Positions 39,092 to 49,326 of a DNA stretch of 64,000 nucleotides are shown here, one piece after another (position 1 is the first letter of the stretch; every line of letters starts with the position of its first letter). The notes below the pieces were generated by a model. It searched no databases. It had not been told where the DNA came from and saw only the letters and a list, made by a program, of their open reading frames with translations. This stretch comes from an uncultured Alphaproteobacteria bacterium (lineage in GTDB: Bacteria > Pseudomonadota > Alphaproteobacteria > Rhodobacterales > Rhodobacteraceae), in the NCBI GenBank assembly GCA_902586885.1, contig CACIJG010000001.1, positions 62,001 through 126,000 of the forward strand, read 5' to 3'. Position numbers and translations under genes: made by a program.

Positions 39092-42000
39092 ATGTCTGAG
39101 AATGTTTTTAAGTCTGAAAATATAGGATGTAACGCTTTTCTCGTAGCAAATTTTGTTGAAAAAGAAGGAGCAATTAATCATGTCCATTTATTGGAAAGGG
39201 AAAGTGATATAATTCAATTTAAGGATTTAATAAGTTTTTTTAACAAAGAAATAGAAATCATTGATTTTCCTTCTTGGGATTGTCTTCCTTACGGACATAT
39301 TTCTCCTGGAAAATCTATAATATCAAAAAGATTTTCTGCCCTATTAAAAACAATATCTTCTTCTCAAAGACCTAAAATTTTTTTAGCTTCATCAGATAGT
39401 ATTTTGCAAAAAACTCTTCCCAAAGACAATTTGCTAAAAGGTGTACTTGACCTATCAATTGGCAAAAACTGTAATATGGAAGAAATCAAAAATAGTTTAA
39501 TCCAATTAGGCTATTTAAGAGAAACAAGCGTTTATTCTCCCGGGGAGTATTCACTAAGAGGAGGTATTATAGACATCTTTCCTACAGGGTTAGAGTTTCC
39601 TGTTAGATTAGAGTTTTTTGGAAATATATTAGAAAAAATAAGGGCGTTCGACCCGAACACTCAAATTACATTTGAAACGTTGGAGAGGGTACAACTTTTA
39701 TTAGCTTCTGAAGTCACCTTGTCCGAGGAGAGAATAGAAAGTTTTCGAAAAAACTACAGAAAAAAGATTGGAAAGATTGGTTTAGAAGACTCTATTTATA
39801 ACTTAGTTTCACAAAATATTTTGCCCGAAGGTATAGAACACTGGCTTTCTTTTTTCTATGACAAAGTTGACTCACTATTCTGTTATCTAAAAGGGTTTAC
39901 AATTAGTTTTGACATTAACTTTGATTATTCCCTTAAAAAAAAATGGCAGAGCATTGTGGATGCCAGAGAATTTGATTTGAATCAAAGTACAGGTAATAAG
40001 CATAGACTTGCTCTTTTAGAACCAAATTCTCTTTATTTGTCACCCTTAGACTTTTGGGAAGAATTAAAAAATAATAATCTTAAAACTGTAAATCTTTTTG
40101 AGAATAAAAGGGACGAAATAAATTACTCGCCTGGCAAAAATTTTGTTGCAGAGCGCAACAATAGAAAAAAATTTCTATTCAGCTCAGTAATTGACTATAT
40201 AAACTATAAAAGAGTTGATTTAAATATTATCGTAACTGGGTTTTCAGTTGGCTCTATTGAAAGACTAATTTCAATACTTAAAGAATATGGACTAGAGTCG
40301 ATTGAGGAGCTAAAAAATTTCAATCAAGTTTTTCAGGTAAAAAACAAAGTTTTTTATTCATTTGCTAACTTTGATGATGGTTTCGAAATGAATAACTTTT
40401 TGATTATTACTGAACAAGATATATTAGGCGGAGAGTTAAGGAAAAAAGAAAAAAAATCAAAAAAACCGACTTCCATTTTTGAGGACCTTAAATCCATAAG
40501 AGAGGGTGATTTAGTAGTTCATATAGATTTTGGTATAGGTCGTTTTTTAGGCTTAAAAAATATTGAGATAAATAAAATAAAAAATGATTTTTTGGAAATA
40601 GAGTACGATAACTCTGATAAAATATTTGTTCCTATAGAAAATATTGAATTGATTTCATTGTATGGCAGTCATACTTCAAAACTTGATAGGCTGGGCGCTG
40701 CGAGTTGGCAGCACAGGAAAGCAAGTGTAAAAAAACGAATTAAAGTAATTGCTCAGCAATTAATTGATGTTGCTGCAAAGAGAATGTTAGTCAAAACACA
40801 AATAATTTCGATTCAGGAAGATATCTGGAAAGAATTCTCCGATAGATTTCCCTATGTGGAGACTTATGATCAGCTGGAAGCTATTTCTGAAGTAAAAAAA
40901 GATCTTTCGAGTGGCATTCCAATGGATCGCCTGATATGCGGTGATGTAGGTTTTGGAAAAACAGAGGTAGCTATGAGAGCTAGCTTCCTAATGGTTTCAA
41001 GTGGCAAACAAGTAGTTATTGTTGTGCCTACTACGCTATTAGCAAAGCAGCATTTGGACACATTTAAGAAACGCTTTGATAGTTATCCTGTAGAAATTGA
41101 AATGCTTTCTAGGTTAACTCCAAAAAAAAAGTCTGTAAATATTCTTGAAAATGTTTCTTTAGGAAGCGTTGATATATTGATTGGCACGCATAGTGTGCTT
41201 AGTAACAAAGTTGAATTTAAAGATCTAGGCCTCGCTGTCATTGACGAGGAACAGAGTTTTGGCGTTGATCAAAAAGAAAAACTAAAATTAATCTCTCCCG
41301 AATTAAATATTCTTACGCTTACCGCCACTCCAATTCCTCGTACTCTACAGATGGCATTTTCAGGTATTAGAGATTTATCTTTAATAAATACCCCGCCAAA
41401 AAATAGAACATCAATTGAAACTACTTTAATGGAATTTGATACTGGTAGCATTAGGTCAGCAATCCTGAGAGAAGTATACAGAGGTGGACAAGTATTTTTT
41501 GTGGTTCCTAGAATTAAAGATATTAGCTTTATCGAAGAATTTTTAATCAAAAATTTATCAGAAATAAAATTTAAAATAGCAAGCGGTAAGCTCAGTAACA
41601 ACAATCTGGAAAAAATAATAACCGCTTTTTATGATGGTACTTTTGATTTACTCGTTTCGACTAATATAGTTGGTAGTGGTTTAGATGTTCCAAGAGCTAA
41701 CACAATAATAATTTACAAGCCAGATATGTTTGGTTTGAGCCAACTGTATCAAATAAGAGGAAGAGTTGGCCGATCAAACAGAAGAGCTTTTGCGTTTTTA
41801 GTAACAAAAAAAGGAAAAAATTTGAGTGAAGGGGCTTCGAGAAGGTTAAAGCTATTGGCAAGCTTAAACTCGATGGTTTCTGGTTTTAGTCTTTCATCGC
41901 AGGATTTAGAAATTAGAGGTTCAGGAAATATGCTTGGAGAGGAACAAACAGGTCAAATAGAAGAGGTAGGCGCTTTCCTTTACCAGGATATGCTTGAAAA

Positions 42001-42502
42001 GACTGTAAAAAATCTAAAAGAAATCCAAGAAAGCGAATCTTCACGCTCTGTTGAGGACCATTGGTCGCCTACAATTAAGATACCTATATCCGCTCGTATT
42101 CCAGAAGAATATATCCAAGAAAACTCTCTAAGATTAAGTTTCTATCGGCGTCTCTCTGCTTTGCAGCAAGATATTGATATAGAGTCATTGTTAGCTGAGA
42201 TGGTAGATAGGTTTGGAAGTTTGCCTAATGAGGTTGAGACTTTAGTCAGTATAATCAAAATTCGTGAAAAATGTAAAAACCTCCAAATCGATCTATTTGA
42301 AGTAGGAGCAAAGGGAATAATAATCAGTTTTAAAGAAGGAAAATTTCATAATACAAAAGGTTTAATCGATTTTATAGAATCAGATCGAAGAAATATTTCA
42401 ATAAAAAATAATAAACTCTTGGTTAAAACAGTATCTAAAGACAAAAATACAATGATAAATACTTGTTTTAAAGTCTTGAAAAATATACAAATTTACATTT
42501 AA
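39092..42502 (+). CDS. mfd: Transcription-repair coupling factor Mfd
   Basis: Mfd removes RNA polymerase stalled at DNA lesions and recruits UvrA. The 1136-residue protein has the UvrB-homology module (about 1-300, with [17 protein letters not shown]), the RNA polymerase-interaction Tudor-like domain ([14 protein letters not shown]), then RecG-like helicase motifs: [49 protein letters not shown]-like and C-terminal domains follow. Slightly shorter than the E. coli protein (1148). A weak LexA-like element GTTC-N7-TTTC lies at 39037-39051 upstream. Confidence 0.98.
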   Translation: MSENVFKSENIGCNAFLVANFVEKEGAINHVHLLERESDIIQFKDLISFFNKEIEIIDFPSWDCLPYGHISPGKSIISKRFSALLKTISSSQRPKIFLASSDSILQKTLPKDNLLKGVLDLSIGKNCNMEEIKNSLIQLGYLRETSVYSPGEYSLRGGIIDIFPTGLEFPVRLEFFGNILEKIRAFDPNTQITFETLERVQLLLASEVTLSEERIESFRKNYRKKIGKIGLEDSIYNLVSQNILPEGIEHWLSFFYDKVDSLFCYLKGFTISFDINFDYSLKKKWQSIVDAREFDLNQSTGNKHRLALLEPNSLYLSPLDFWEELKNNNLKTVNLFENKRDEINYSPGKNFVAERNNRKKFLFSSVIDYINYKRVDLNIIVTGFSVGSIERLISILKEYGLESIEELKNFNQVFQVKNKVFYSFANFDDGFEMNNFLIITEQDILGGELRKKEKKSKKPTSIFEDLKSIREGDLVVHIDFGIGRFLGLKNIEINKIKNDFLEIEYDNSDKIFVPIENIELISLYGSHTSKLDRLGAASWQHRKASVKKRIKVIAQQLIDVAAKRMLVKTQIISIQEDIWKEFSDRFPYVETYDQLEAISEVKKDLSSGIPMDRLICGDVGFGKTEVAMRASFLMVSSGKQVVIVVPTTLLAKQHLDTFKKRFDSYPVEIEMLSRLTPKKKSVNILENVSLGSVDILIGTHSVLSNKVEFKDLGLAVIDEEQSFGVDQKEKLKLISPELNILTLTATPIPRTLQMAFSGIRDLSLINTPPKNRTSIETTLMEFDTGSIRSAILREVYRGGQVFFVVPRIKDISFIEEFLIKNLSEIKFKIASGKLSNNNLEKIITAFYDGTFDLLVSTNIVGSGLDVPRANTIIIYKPDMFGLSQLYQIRGRVGRSNRRAFAFLVTKKGKNLSEGASRRLKLLASLNSMVSGFSLSSQDLEIRGSGNMLGEEQTGQIEEVGAFLYQDMLEKTVKNLKEIQESESSRSVEDHWSPTIKIPISARIPEEYIQENSLRLSFYRRLSALQQDIDIESLLAEMVDRFGSLPNEVETLVSIIKIREKCKNLQIDLFEVGAKGIIISFKEGKFHNTKGLIDFIESDRRNISIKNNKLLVKTVSKDKNTMINTCFKVLKNIQIYI

Positions 42503-42530
42503 AAAAAAAGCGCCTTCTATTGAAGGCGCT
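42503..42530 (-). terminator. Intrinsic terminator for the leftward DUF502 gene
   Basis: A 9-base perfect stem AGCGCCTTC/GAAGGCGCT (42509-42517 with 42522-42530) around a TATT loop is followed, in the leftward direction, by nine T residues. This ends transcription from the DUF502/psuG side before it reaches the mfd end, which immediately adjoins it. In the rightward direction there is no T-run after the stem, so it serves the minus strand. Confidence 0.85.
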
Positions 42531-42619
42531 AGTTATTGAGGCAGGTTTCATACAGGCAAGAAACCTATCGAGCAGTTTTATAAGTCTACTAAAAAGTTAC
42601 ATAGAGTCCAATATTTTTT

Positions 42620-43240
42620 TTATTTTTTTTCTGGCATTACCAGACCAGCCGATATTATTAATTTTGCTGCATCTTCTACTGTCATATCAAGTAGTTTTAT
42701 GTCTTTCTTTGGAATAAATAACATGAAACCAGAAGTCGGGTTAGGAGTAGTCGGTAAAAAAACCGTTACCAAAGATCCTAAATCTATCTTTTTTTTGATC
42801 TCACCCTCTGTAGTTGTTGAAATAAATGCAACTGCCCAAACACCTTTTTTGGGATATTCAACTAAACAGGGTTGTTTAAAACTACTGCCATTCGTTTTGA
42901 ATATTGCCTGGATAATTTGTTTTATAGAGTTGTAAACTGTACTAATAATAGGCATTCTTGAGAGTATTTTTTCTCCTAATAAAAGAGTTTGTCTCCCTAA
43001 AAAGCCTGATGCTACTGAACCTATGAAGGTGGTAACAATTAGAAACAAAATCACACCTAAACCAGGAATATAAATCTGATAAATTTCTAATGGATTATAT
43101 TTTGGGGGTATTAAAGGAATAACAACATTATCGATAAAGCTGATAACTGACCAAGCTAGATAACCGGTCAAGACTAATGGTATTAATACAGCTAGCCCCG
43201 TTAAAAAGTCTCTTTGTATTTTTTTGAAAATTTTGCTCAT
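42620..43240 (-). CDS. DUF502 membrane protein
   Basis: A 206-residue membrane protein of the DUF502 family, function unknown. Two membrane helices are visible at about 12-36 and 57-80, followed by a family block GEKILSRMPIISTVYNSIKQIIQA and a soluble beta-rich domain with FLPTTPNPTSGFMLFIPKKDI. In alphaproteobacteria this family often lies next to recG or mfd, and here it neighbours mfd. It is followed by 89 bases of 3' leader and the terminator at 42503-42530; within it AGGTTTC/GAAACCT could form a small stem. Confidence 0.9.
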   Translation of the reverse strand: MSKIFKKIQRDFLTGLAVLIPLVLTGYLAWSVISFIDNVVIPLIPPKYNPLEIYQIYIPGLGVILFLIVTTFIGSVASGFLGRQTLLLGEKILSRMPIISTVYNSIKQIIQAIFKTNGSSFKQPCLVEYPKKGVWAVAFISTTTEGEIKKKIDLGSLVTVFLPTTPNPTSGFMLFIPKKDIKLLDMTVEDAAKLIISAGLVMPEKK

Positions 43241-43279
43241 TATTTAATCTCTGCCTGATAAGTTAAACTGTTTTTTAAT

Positions 43280-44200
43280 TCAATTCAATCCTAGAGCTAC
43301 TTTTGCACCAAATGTTGCGTTGTTCTTTACTAGCGCTATATTAGACTTAAGTGTTTTACCTTTTGTTTCTTTGAAAAGGTGATCTAAAATTGCCGGTGTT
43401 AACTTTTTTCCTGAAAAAAGGTTTCCTTGAAGCTTTTTTAATCCATTTTCTATTAAGGGTTCTAATTCAGACTTTTTCAAAGCATAATTTTTTGGAATTG
43501 GATTGCAAACCAATATTCCATTTTTATTATTAAGGTTCTCTTTAATTTGAAAAATCTCTGAAACTGCCAAAGGACTTTCTACTCTGTATGGTGCTTGTAT
43601 ACCAGAGTCTTTGTACCAAAATGCGGGCAGGTTCTTTTGACCTATTGAAAATACTTGAACTCCCAATGTCTCTATTGCTTCAAAAGTTTTTTTTACATCT
43701 AGTATTGATTTGGGGCCAGCAGATATTGTTATAACGTTAGATGACTTGATTTCATGCAAATCTGGAGATACATCAAAATTTTGATTAAAGTCTCTATGAA
43801 CACCACCGATACCACCAGTTACAAATGTTTTTATCGATAGTAGATCACAAATCTTTAATGATCCGGCAACTGTAGTTCCTCCAGGTTGTTTTGAAAACAT
43901 TGTTGCCTCAAAATTATTCGATGAAACCTTCACAATGTTTTTGGCTTTAGCGAATGCGTCCAATAACTCGGCGTCTAACCCTACATTTATTTTACCATCT
44001 AAAATCGCTAAAGTTGCTGGCCTAGCTCCATGGCTCCTTATTAGATCTTCTATTTCTTTTGCCATTTCTAGAGAATGAGGATAAGGCATGCCATGAGAGA
44101 TTATTGAACTCTCAAGAGCAACGATTGGTATTCCTTTTTTTATCGCTTCCTTAATTTCTTTAGAATAGGTTATTAATTCGCCAATCTTGTTTTTTTTCAT
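43280..44200 (-). CDS. psuG: Pseudouridine-5'-phosphate glycosidase
   Basis: PsuG reversibly splits pseudouridine 5'-phosphate to uracil and ribose 5-phosphate, breaking the C-C glycosidic bond. The 306-residue protein shows the family blocks VALESSIISHGMPYPHS at about 25-42, GARPATLAILDGKINVGL with the catalytic lysine, ATMFSKQPGGTTVAGS, TGGIGGVHRDF and FSIGQKNLPAFWYKDSG. It starts 10 bases downstream of psuK, so the pair is an operon for salvage of pseudouridine from degraded RNA. Confidence 0.95.
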   Translation of the reverse strand: MKKNKIGELITYSKEIKEAIKKGIPIVALESSIISHGMPYPHSLEMAKEIEDLIRSHGARPATLAILDGKINVGLDAELLDAFAKAKNIVKVSSNNFEATMFSKQPGGTTVAGSLKICDLLSIKTFVTGGIGGVHRDFNQNFDVSPDLHEIKSSNVITISAGPKSILDVKKTFEAIETLGVQVFSIGQKNLPAFWYKDSGIQAPYRVESPLAVSEIFQIKENLNNKNGILVCNPIPKNYALKKSELEPLIENGLKKLQGNLFSGKKLTPAILDHLFKETKGKTLKSNIALVKNNATFGAKVALGLN

Positions 44201-44210
44201 TTGTTTAATT

Positions 44211-45134
44211 TTATTTGTTTAAATATTTGTGGGTACGCACATCAGCGTATCTTAGCTTTTCTTTATTGGAATCGTTGGGTTTTTTTAAATTAGCTGCAAT
44301 ATAGCTTGCAAAAAAGAAGTCCCCTGCACCAGATCTAGAAGTTTTTTTTATAAGTTCTTTAGGTTTTAGCATGAACAACTTTTTCTTTTCAATCCCACAT
44401 GCAATCTTTGAGCCATTAGTAACTATTATTGATTGGAATTTATTGTTTAGGAGCTTAGACAAGTATTTGCAGGCTTCAACCGCGTCATCAAAATTCCGTT
44501 TACCAAGTGCGCTAGCCTCTTTTAAATTCAATAACAGGGAAAAATTATTGAAATAGATTAGCTTTTCAGAAAAAACATGGAGTTTATTAAAATTAGCTGG
44601 AACGAAATAATTATTGAAATTTCCTAACTCTCTTTTTTTCACAATTTTTGAAAAAAAATTCTTTGATAAATTTCCGTCAAAGATAAATGTAGATTGATGA
44701 TTTTTGGTTTTCAAATTGGCAAGAATTTTAGAAAATTGACCGTAAATGAGAGGTTCATTATCAGAAAAAACATTACAGCTATTAATAGCACTGAATATTT
44801 CCCCGTTCTCGGTTTCTATAGATACGTATTTATCAACATGCTCACCTTTAAAGATTAAATTGTTTGTTTTTATCCGACAATTATTTAATTTTTCTAGCTG
44901 TTTTTCGGTTTGATAGGACAGCCCAGTAACTGACACTAAATGGATAGAAAAGAGTGCATTATCCAGTTCATCACTTAGCCCTAAGGCAATATTAAAAGCT
45001 ACACCTCCTGGTCTCTCTGTTATGGTTCCTGCATGATCCTCTCCAATATTTGGATCTGTATTTGGTCTGCATATTATATCCCACATAAGACCTCCAAATA
45101 TGAAAATTTCATGTTTTTTATGTTCTGATACCAT
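44211..45134 (-). CDS. psuK: PfkB-family pseudouridine kinase
   Basis: A ribokinase-like kinase of about 307 residues. GGVAFNIALGLSDE near residue 38-51 and the anion-hole/base block RSGAGDFFFASYIAANL at about 268-284 with the catalytic aspartate are present. The N-terminal block IFIFGGLMWDIICRP resembles pseudouridine kinases, and its partner psuG makes the substrate assignment likely rather than certain. The frame has a TTG directly before the ATG at 45134, which is preferred. It is divergent from rpsB. Confidence 0.87.
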   Translation of the reverse strand: MVSEHKKHEIFIFGGLMWDIICRPNTDPNIGEDHAGTITERPGGVAFNIALGLSDELDNALFSIHLVSVTGLSYQTEKQLEKLNNCRIKTNNLIFKGEHVDKYVSIETENGEIFSAINSCNVFSDNEPLIYGQFSKILANLKTKNHQSTFIFDGNLSKNFFSKIVKKRELGNFNNYFVPANFNKLHVFSEKLIYFNNFSLLLNLKEASALGKRNFDDAVEACKYLSKLLNNKFQSIIVTNGSKIACGIEKKKLFMLKPKELIKKTSRSGAGDFFFASYIAANLKKPNDSNKEKLRYADVRTHKYLNK

Positions 45135-45181
45135 CAAATAAAGCGTAAAAAATGTAAATTTAGTCTAAGGATAATATTTTC

Positions 45182-45210
45182 TTGAATTCTTATCAAGATT
45201 GGCCTAATTA
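45182..45210 (+). promoter_or_regulatory. Probable promoter of the rpsB run
   Basis: A -35 element TTGAAT at 45182-45187 and a -10 element TAATTA at 45205-45210 (followed by TAAT) are separated by 17 bases, about 85 bases before the rpsB ATG. It would leave an 80-base leader. The -35 is one base from TTGACA-like consensus at two positions, so the call is moderate. Confidence 0.5.
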
Positions 45211-45246
45211 TAATCAAAAATTCACAGGTGCGAAGAAGATATAGTG

Positions 45247-45281
45247 CGGTTGCAAAAAAATTCGTACTCAGGTTAAAACCG
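45247..45281 (+). promoter_or_regulatory. Possible leader hairpin before rpsB
   Basis: CGGTT at 45247-45251 can pair with AACCG at 45277-45281, right before the Shine-Dalgarno AAGGAA. A competing short hairpin GGTT-AA-AACC at 45271-45280 shares bases. Leaders of rpsB are known to be autoregulated by S2 in gammaproteobacteria. Whether this leader does so is inference. Confidence 0.3.
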
Positions 45282-45296
45282 TAAAGGAAATATAAC

Positions 45297-46301
45297 ATGA
45301 CATTACCTAATTATTCTTTAAGGAAGCTATTAGAAGCTGGTGTTCATTTTGGACACCAAACCCATAGATGGAATCCTCTTATGGACCAGTATATTTATGG
45401 ATCTAGAAATGGAATTCATATAATTGATTTAACTCAAACGATGACTTTGTTGAGTGTTGCGTTAGATGCTATCCATAAGATGGTATCAAAAGGAGGTAGT
45501 GTTTTGTTTGTAGGGACAAAACGTCAAGCACAATCTCCTGTTTCTGAAGCAGCTCAGAAATGTGCTCAATATTATATAAATTATCGTTGGCTAGGCGGCA
45601 CTTTAACTAATTGGAAGACTGTTTCTAATTCTATTATGAGACTTAAAGAGTTAGATCAAATTGGATTAGAAGAATTGGATGGTTTTACTAAGAAGGAAAG
45701 GCTTAACATTGAAAAAGAGCATGGAAAGCTGAAATTATCTTTAGGGGGCATTAAGGATATGAAAAGCTTGCCTGACATGCTTTTTGTTATAGATACTAAT
45801 AAAGAATCAATAGCTATAAAAGAAGCAAAAAAAATTGGGATACCTGTTGTTGCAATATTGGATTCTAATTCTTCAACCGATGGAGTTGATTATCCAATAC
45901 CGGGTAATGATGATGCAGCAAGAGCGATAGCTCTTTATTGCGATTTGGCTAGTCAAACAATTTTGGATGGGTTGGAGTCTCAATTGGGTTCAGCAGGCAT
46001 AGATATAGGTAGTTCAGACCAGGTAGTTAATGAAAATTTAGATGACTCAGATGAACCAAGAGAGGCTGATGCTAACTCAGAGACGGTAGAAGTGATTGAA
46101 AAAAAGGATCAAGAAAAGAGCAATTCAGAGCCCGAAAAAAAAGAAAAATCAGAAGTTAAAACAAAGAAAACAAATTCCAAAAAATCAGATGTAAAAGAAA
46201 ATCAATCAAAGAAAGAGGACAAAACGGTTTTGGATGAAGAAAATGAAAAGCCTGAAAGCTCTAACCATGAACATGCAAATAATGAGAAAGAAAATGATTG
46301 A
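45297..46301 (+). CDS. rpsB: 30S ribosomal protein S2 with a charged C-terminal extension
   Basis: S2 binds the 30S platform and holds S1. The core (about 1-240) is standard: [46 protein letters not shown] and [12 protein letters not shown]. The protein has 334 residues instead of about 240-260: the last ~85 are a low-complexity tail with lysine, glutamate, aspartate, serine and asparagine ([18 protein letters not shown] and similar). It heads the translation-envelope run and is followed by tsf after 51 bases. Confidence 0.97.
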   Translation: MTLPNYSLRKLLEAGVHFGHQTHRWNPLMDQYIYGSRNGIHIIDLTQTMTLLSVALDAIHKMVSKGGSVLFVGTKRQAQSPVSEAAQKCAQYYINYRWLGGTLTNWKTVSNSIMRLKELDQIGLEELDGFTKKERLNIEKEHGKLKLSLGGIKDMKSLPDMLFVIDTNKESIAIKEAKKIGIPVVAILDSNSSTDGVDYPIPGNDDAARAIALYCDLASQTILDGLESQLGSAGIDIGSSDQVVNENLDDSDEPREADANSETVEVIEKKDQEKSNSEPEKKEKSEVKTKKTNSKKSDVKENQSKKEDKTVLDEENEKPESSNHEHANNEKEND

Positions 46302-46352
46302 TTGAAATAATAGTGATCTAAATTTTAATGTGGATATAAAAGGAGAATAATA

Positions 46353-47225
46353 GTGGTTTCTGCTACAATGGTTAAAGAGCTTAGAGAAATTTCAGGTGCA
46401 GGTATGATGGATGCCAAAAAAGCACTCGTGGAAACAAAAGGAGACATGGAGGCGGCACGGGATTGGTTGCGAACAAAAGGCCTCCTTAAAGCAGAAAAAA
46501 AATCGTCCCGCGTGGCCGCTGAGGGATTGGTTGGAGTATCAGTTGAAAAAGAGTCTGGAATGATTGTAGAGGTTAATTCTGAAACAGATTTTGTGGCTAC
46601 AAATGAAGAATTTAAATCACTTGTAAAATTAGTTCTTTCAGAATGTTATCATTGTGAAAGTATAGAGGAAGCGTTAGATAAGAAAGTAGAAGGAAAGTTA
46701 CTTAGAGATATTGTAACAGAAAAAATTTCTACAATAGGAGAAAATATTAGTCTAAGAAGGATTGAAAAACTAGCAGGGGGAAACGTATATTCCTATATCC
46801 ACAACTCGGTTGATAAATATTTGGGAAAAATTGGTGTTTTAGTTTCACTTGATGGTACTCATAATAACGAGATAGGAAAACAAATCTCTATGCACATTGC
46901 TGCAACTGCTCCCTTGGCGCTTTCTGAAAGCGAAATAGACAAATCTCTTGTCGATAGGGAGACAAAGGTAATTAGAGATCAATTGATTGAGGAAGGCAAA
47001 CCCTCGGAGATTATAGACAAAATCATTAAAGGGAAGTTGAAGAAATATTTTGAGGAAAATACTCTTTTACAGCAAAAGTTTGTAATGGACCCAGATTTAA
47101 AGGTGTCTGAATTTTTAGAAAAAAATAATCAGAAGATAATAGAATTTAAAAGATTTAAAGTTGGTGAGGGTATAGAAAAAGAGGAAACTGATTTCGCTGC
47201 AGAAGTCAAAGGAATAGTCTCTTAG
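46353..47225 (+). CDS. tsf: Elongation factor Ts
   Basis: EF-Ts exchanges GDP for GTP on EF-Tu. The UBA-like N-terminus VKELREISGAGMMDAKKALVE and the ...FVATNEEF (NSETDFVATNEEFK) core motif are intact, and length 290 is normal for alphaproteobacteria. The start is GTG at 46353, with AGGAGA seven bases before. It is 12 bases from pyrH. Confidence 0.97.
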   Translation: MVSATMVKELREISGAGMMDAKKALVETKGDMEAARDWLRTKGLLKAEKKSSRVAAEGLVGVSVEKESGMIVEVNSETDFVATNEEFKSLVKLVLSECYHCESIEEALDKKVEGKLLRDIVTEKISTIGENISLRRIEKLAGGNVYSYIHNSVDKYLGKIGVLVSLDGTHNNEIGKQISMHIAATAPLALSESEIDKSLVDRETKVIRDQLIEEGKPSEIIDKIIKGKLKKYFEENTLLQQKFVMDPDLKVSEFLEKNNQKIIEFKRFKVGEGIEKEETDFAAEVKGIVS

Positions 47226-47237
47226 GTTAATGTTGTT

Positions 47238-47954
47238 TTGATAGAAAATAAAAAATATAAGAGAATACTTTTAAAGATCTCTGGAGAGGCTCTTATGGGT
47301 GAGCAAAAACTTGGTTTAGATCCACCCACAGTAAAAAAAATCGCTCAAGAAATAAAAAAAGTTCATGAGAAAGAAATAGAAGTTTGTCTTGTTATAGGTG
47401 GTGGCAACATTTATAGAGGGTTGCAGGGTAGTGCTCAGGGTATGGAGAGAACAACTGCTGACTATATGGGTATGTTGGCAACAGTGATGAATTCGCTTGC
47501 AATGCAATCAGAACTAGAGAAGCTAGATATTTATACAAGAGTTATTTCAGCAATCCCTATGGACCAAATTTGCGAGCCTTACATAAGAAGAAGGGCAGTA
47601 AGACATTTAGAGAAAGACAGAGTTTGCATTTTTGCTGCTGGAACAGGAAACCCCTATTTCACGACTGATACAGCAGCTACGCTTCGTGCTACTGAAATGA
47701 AATGTGAGGTAATTTTTAAAGCTACAAAAGTTGACGGAATTTACGATAAGGACCCGGTTAAAAATAAAGATGCGAGATTTCTAAGAAATATTTCATATCA
47801 GCAAGCTTTAGCAGATAACCTAGAGGTTATGGATGCTAGCGCTATCGCTTTAGCCAGAGACAATCAATTGCCAATAGTTGTTTTTTCTTTGTTTGAAACA
47901 AATAGTTTTTTAAGTATTGTAGAAGGAAAGGGAAAATTCTCTCTGGTAAGCTAA
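47238..47954 (+). CDS. pyrH: Uridylate kinase
   Basis: PyrH makes UDP from UMP. The amino acid kinase fold shows KISGEALMG at about 14-22, [10 protein letters not shown] at about 54-63, [17 protein letters not shown] and [10 protein letters not shown] near 160-170. Length 238 is standard. TTG at 47238 is the only start in reach of the usual N-terminus ([13 protein letters not shown]). It precedes frr by eight bases. Confidence 0.97.
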   Translation: MIENKKYKRILLKISGEALMGEQKLGLDPPTVKKIAQEIKKVHEKEIEVCLVIGGGNIYRGLQGSAQGMERTTADYMGMLATVMNSLAMQSELEKLDIYTRVISAIPMDQICEPYIRRRAVRHLEKDRVCIFAAGTGNPYFTTDTAATLRATEMKCEVIFKATKVDGIYDKDPVKNKDARFLRNISYQQALADNLEVMDASAIALARDNQLPIVVFSLFETNSFLSIVEGKGKFSLVS

Positions 47955-47962
47955 TAAGTGAC

Positions 47963-48523
47963 ATGGAAGATTTTGATTCAGAAATAAACTCTATTACTAA
48001 AAGAATGGCGGGGGCTATAACTTCCTTAAAGAGTGACTTCTTAACTTTAAGGACTGGCCGTGCTTCTTCTAACATGCTTGACCCCATATCTTTAGAGGTT
48101 TATGGATCAAAAATACCTTTAAATCAATGTGCTACTATAACCGTTCCAGAACCAAGGATGATTCAACTTAATGTTTGGGACTCTTCTAATATTGTATTAG
48201 TTGAAAAGGCAATAATGAATTCAGGGTTGGGCCTTAACCCTCAGACAGAGGGTAATTTGGTTAGACTTATTCTTCCAGAACTAAATGAAGAGCGTAGAAA
48301 AGAGTTAGCAAAATTAGCTGCCAATTATTCAGAGAATGCGAAGATAGCTGTAAGAAATGTGCGCAAAGATGGAATGGACAAAATAAAAAAATTTAAATCT
48401 GATGGAATGTCAGAGGATGAGTCTCAGTTATGGAGCGAAGAGATTCAAAATCTAACAGACTCCATGATCAAGGAGATTGAGGAATTACAAAAAGAAAAGC
48501 AAGCAGAAATCATAAATTTTTGA
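47963..48523 (+). CDS. frr: Ribosome recycling factor
   Basis: RRF splits post-termination ribosomes with EF-G. The 186-residue protein shows LRTGRASSNMLDPISLEVYG, PEPRMIQLNVWD and LNEERRKELAKLAANYSENAKIAVRNVRKD, all family blocks. In most alphaproteobacteria uppS comes next; here cdsA follows after 32 bases with no uppS between. Confidence 0.98.
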   Translation: MEDFDSEINSITKRMAGAITSLKSDFLTLRTGRASSNMLDPISLEVYGSKIPLNQCATITVPEPRMIQLNVWDSSNIVLVEKAIMNSGLGLNPQTEGNLVRLILPELNEERRKELAKLAANYSENAKIAVRNVRKDGMDKIKKFKSDGMSEDESQLWSEEIQNLTDSMIKEIEELQKEKQAEIINF

Positions 48524-48555
48524 GGTATTTTTTTGTTCCCTAATATGTATAGAAA

Positions 48556-49323
48556 TTGTTTAAAGATTTAAAGCTTAGATTTTTTTCAGGTATAGCTTTA
48601 TTTACAAGCTTTATTATTATTGTTTTTATTTTCCCAGTTCTGATAAAACCATTAATTTTTATCCTTGCATTTATTATGTTAAGAGAGCTTTATCTTCTGA
48701 GTGGCGTAGCGAAACCAGGAGATTTTGTTTTTATAATTATTGGTATAGTTAATACTTTCCCATTGATTTTTTCTCAGAGCAGCCCAATTCTAGCGCTTTT
48801 TATAGCTATTCCCCTTGCGTTAGTAACTATATTCTTTTATCGATCCATTTTTATTGGTCTGGGGCAACTTTATATTGTGGGTTCACTTATACTTCTTTTG
48901 GATCTGATTATTTCTGACCCGCCAGTAGGGGGACTGAATTTTTTTGTTTTTTTTGTTGTCTGTGTAGCTCTTTCAGATATTGGAGGTTATTTTGGCGGGC
49001 AAATTATAGGAGGCAAAAAGGTTTTTGAAAAAGTAAGTCCTAATAAGACATGGGCTGGCGTTATTGTGGGTTGGCTACTAGCTGGCATATTTTATTATTT
49101 TCTTTTTCTTGTTGGTTTTTTTGAGTCCTATTTATATTTATTTTTATTTTTGGGAATTGCTTTATCTTCTCAAATAGGTGATTTTATTGAGAGTTATACA
49201 AAAAGATATTTTGATGTTAAAGATAGCGGCCAAATTATACCTGGTCATGGTGGTGCTTTAGATAGGTTTGATGGTATGATTTTCTCAATATATTTTGTTA
49301 AAATATTTGATTTGATATTTTAG
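48556..49323 (+). CDS. cdsA: Phosphatidate cytidylyltransferase
   Basis: CdsA makes CDP-diacylglycerol, the precursor for phospholipids. The 255-residue protein has about seven to eight membrane helices and the signature near the C-terminus: SQIGDFIESYTKRYFDVKDSG followed by IPGHGGALDRFDGM. SDIGGYFGGQIIGGKK and SPNKTWAG precede it. The start is TTG at 48556. It joins dxr with three bases between. Confidence 0.96.
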   Translation: MFKDLKLRFFSGIALFTSFIIIVFIFPVLIKPLIFILAFIMLRELYLLSGVAKPGDFVFIIIGIVNTFPLIFSQSSPILALFIAIPLALVTIFFYRSIFIGLGQLYIVGSLILLLDLIISDPPVGGLNFFVFFVVCVALSDIGGYFGGQIIGGKKVFEKVSPNKTWAGVIVGWLLAGIFYYFLFLVGFFESYLYLFLFLGIALSSQIGDFIESYTKRYFDVKDSGQIIPGHGGALDRFDGMIFSIYFVKIFDLIF

Positions 49324-49326
49324 GGT

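Noticed and set aside
42503-42530. Terminator for mfd
   Set aside because: In the mfd direction the stem is preceded, not followed, by the homopolymer run; it serves the leftward transcript.
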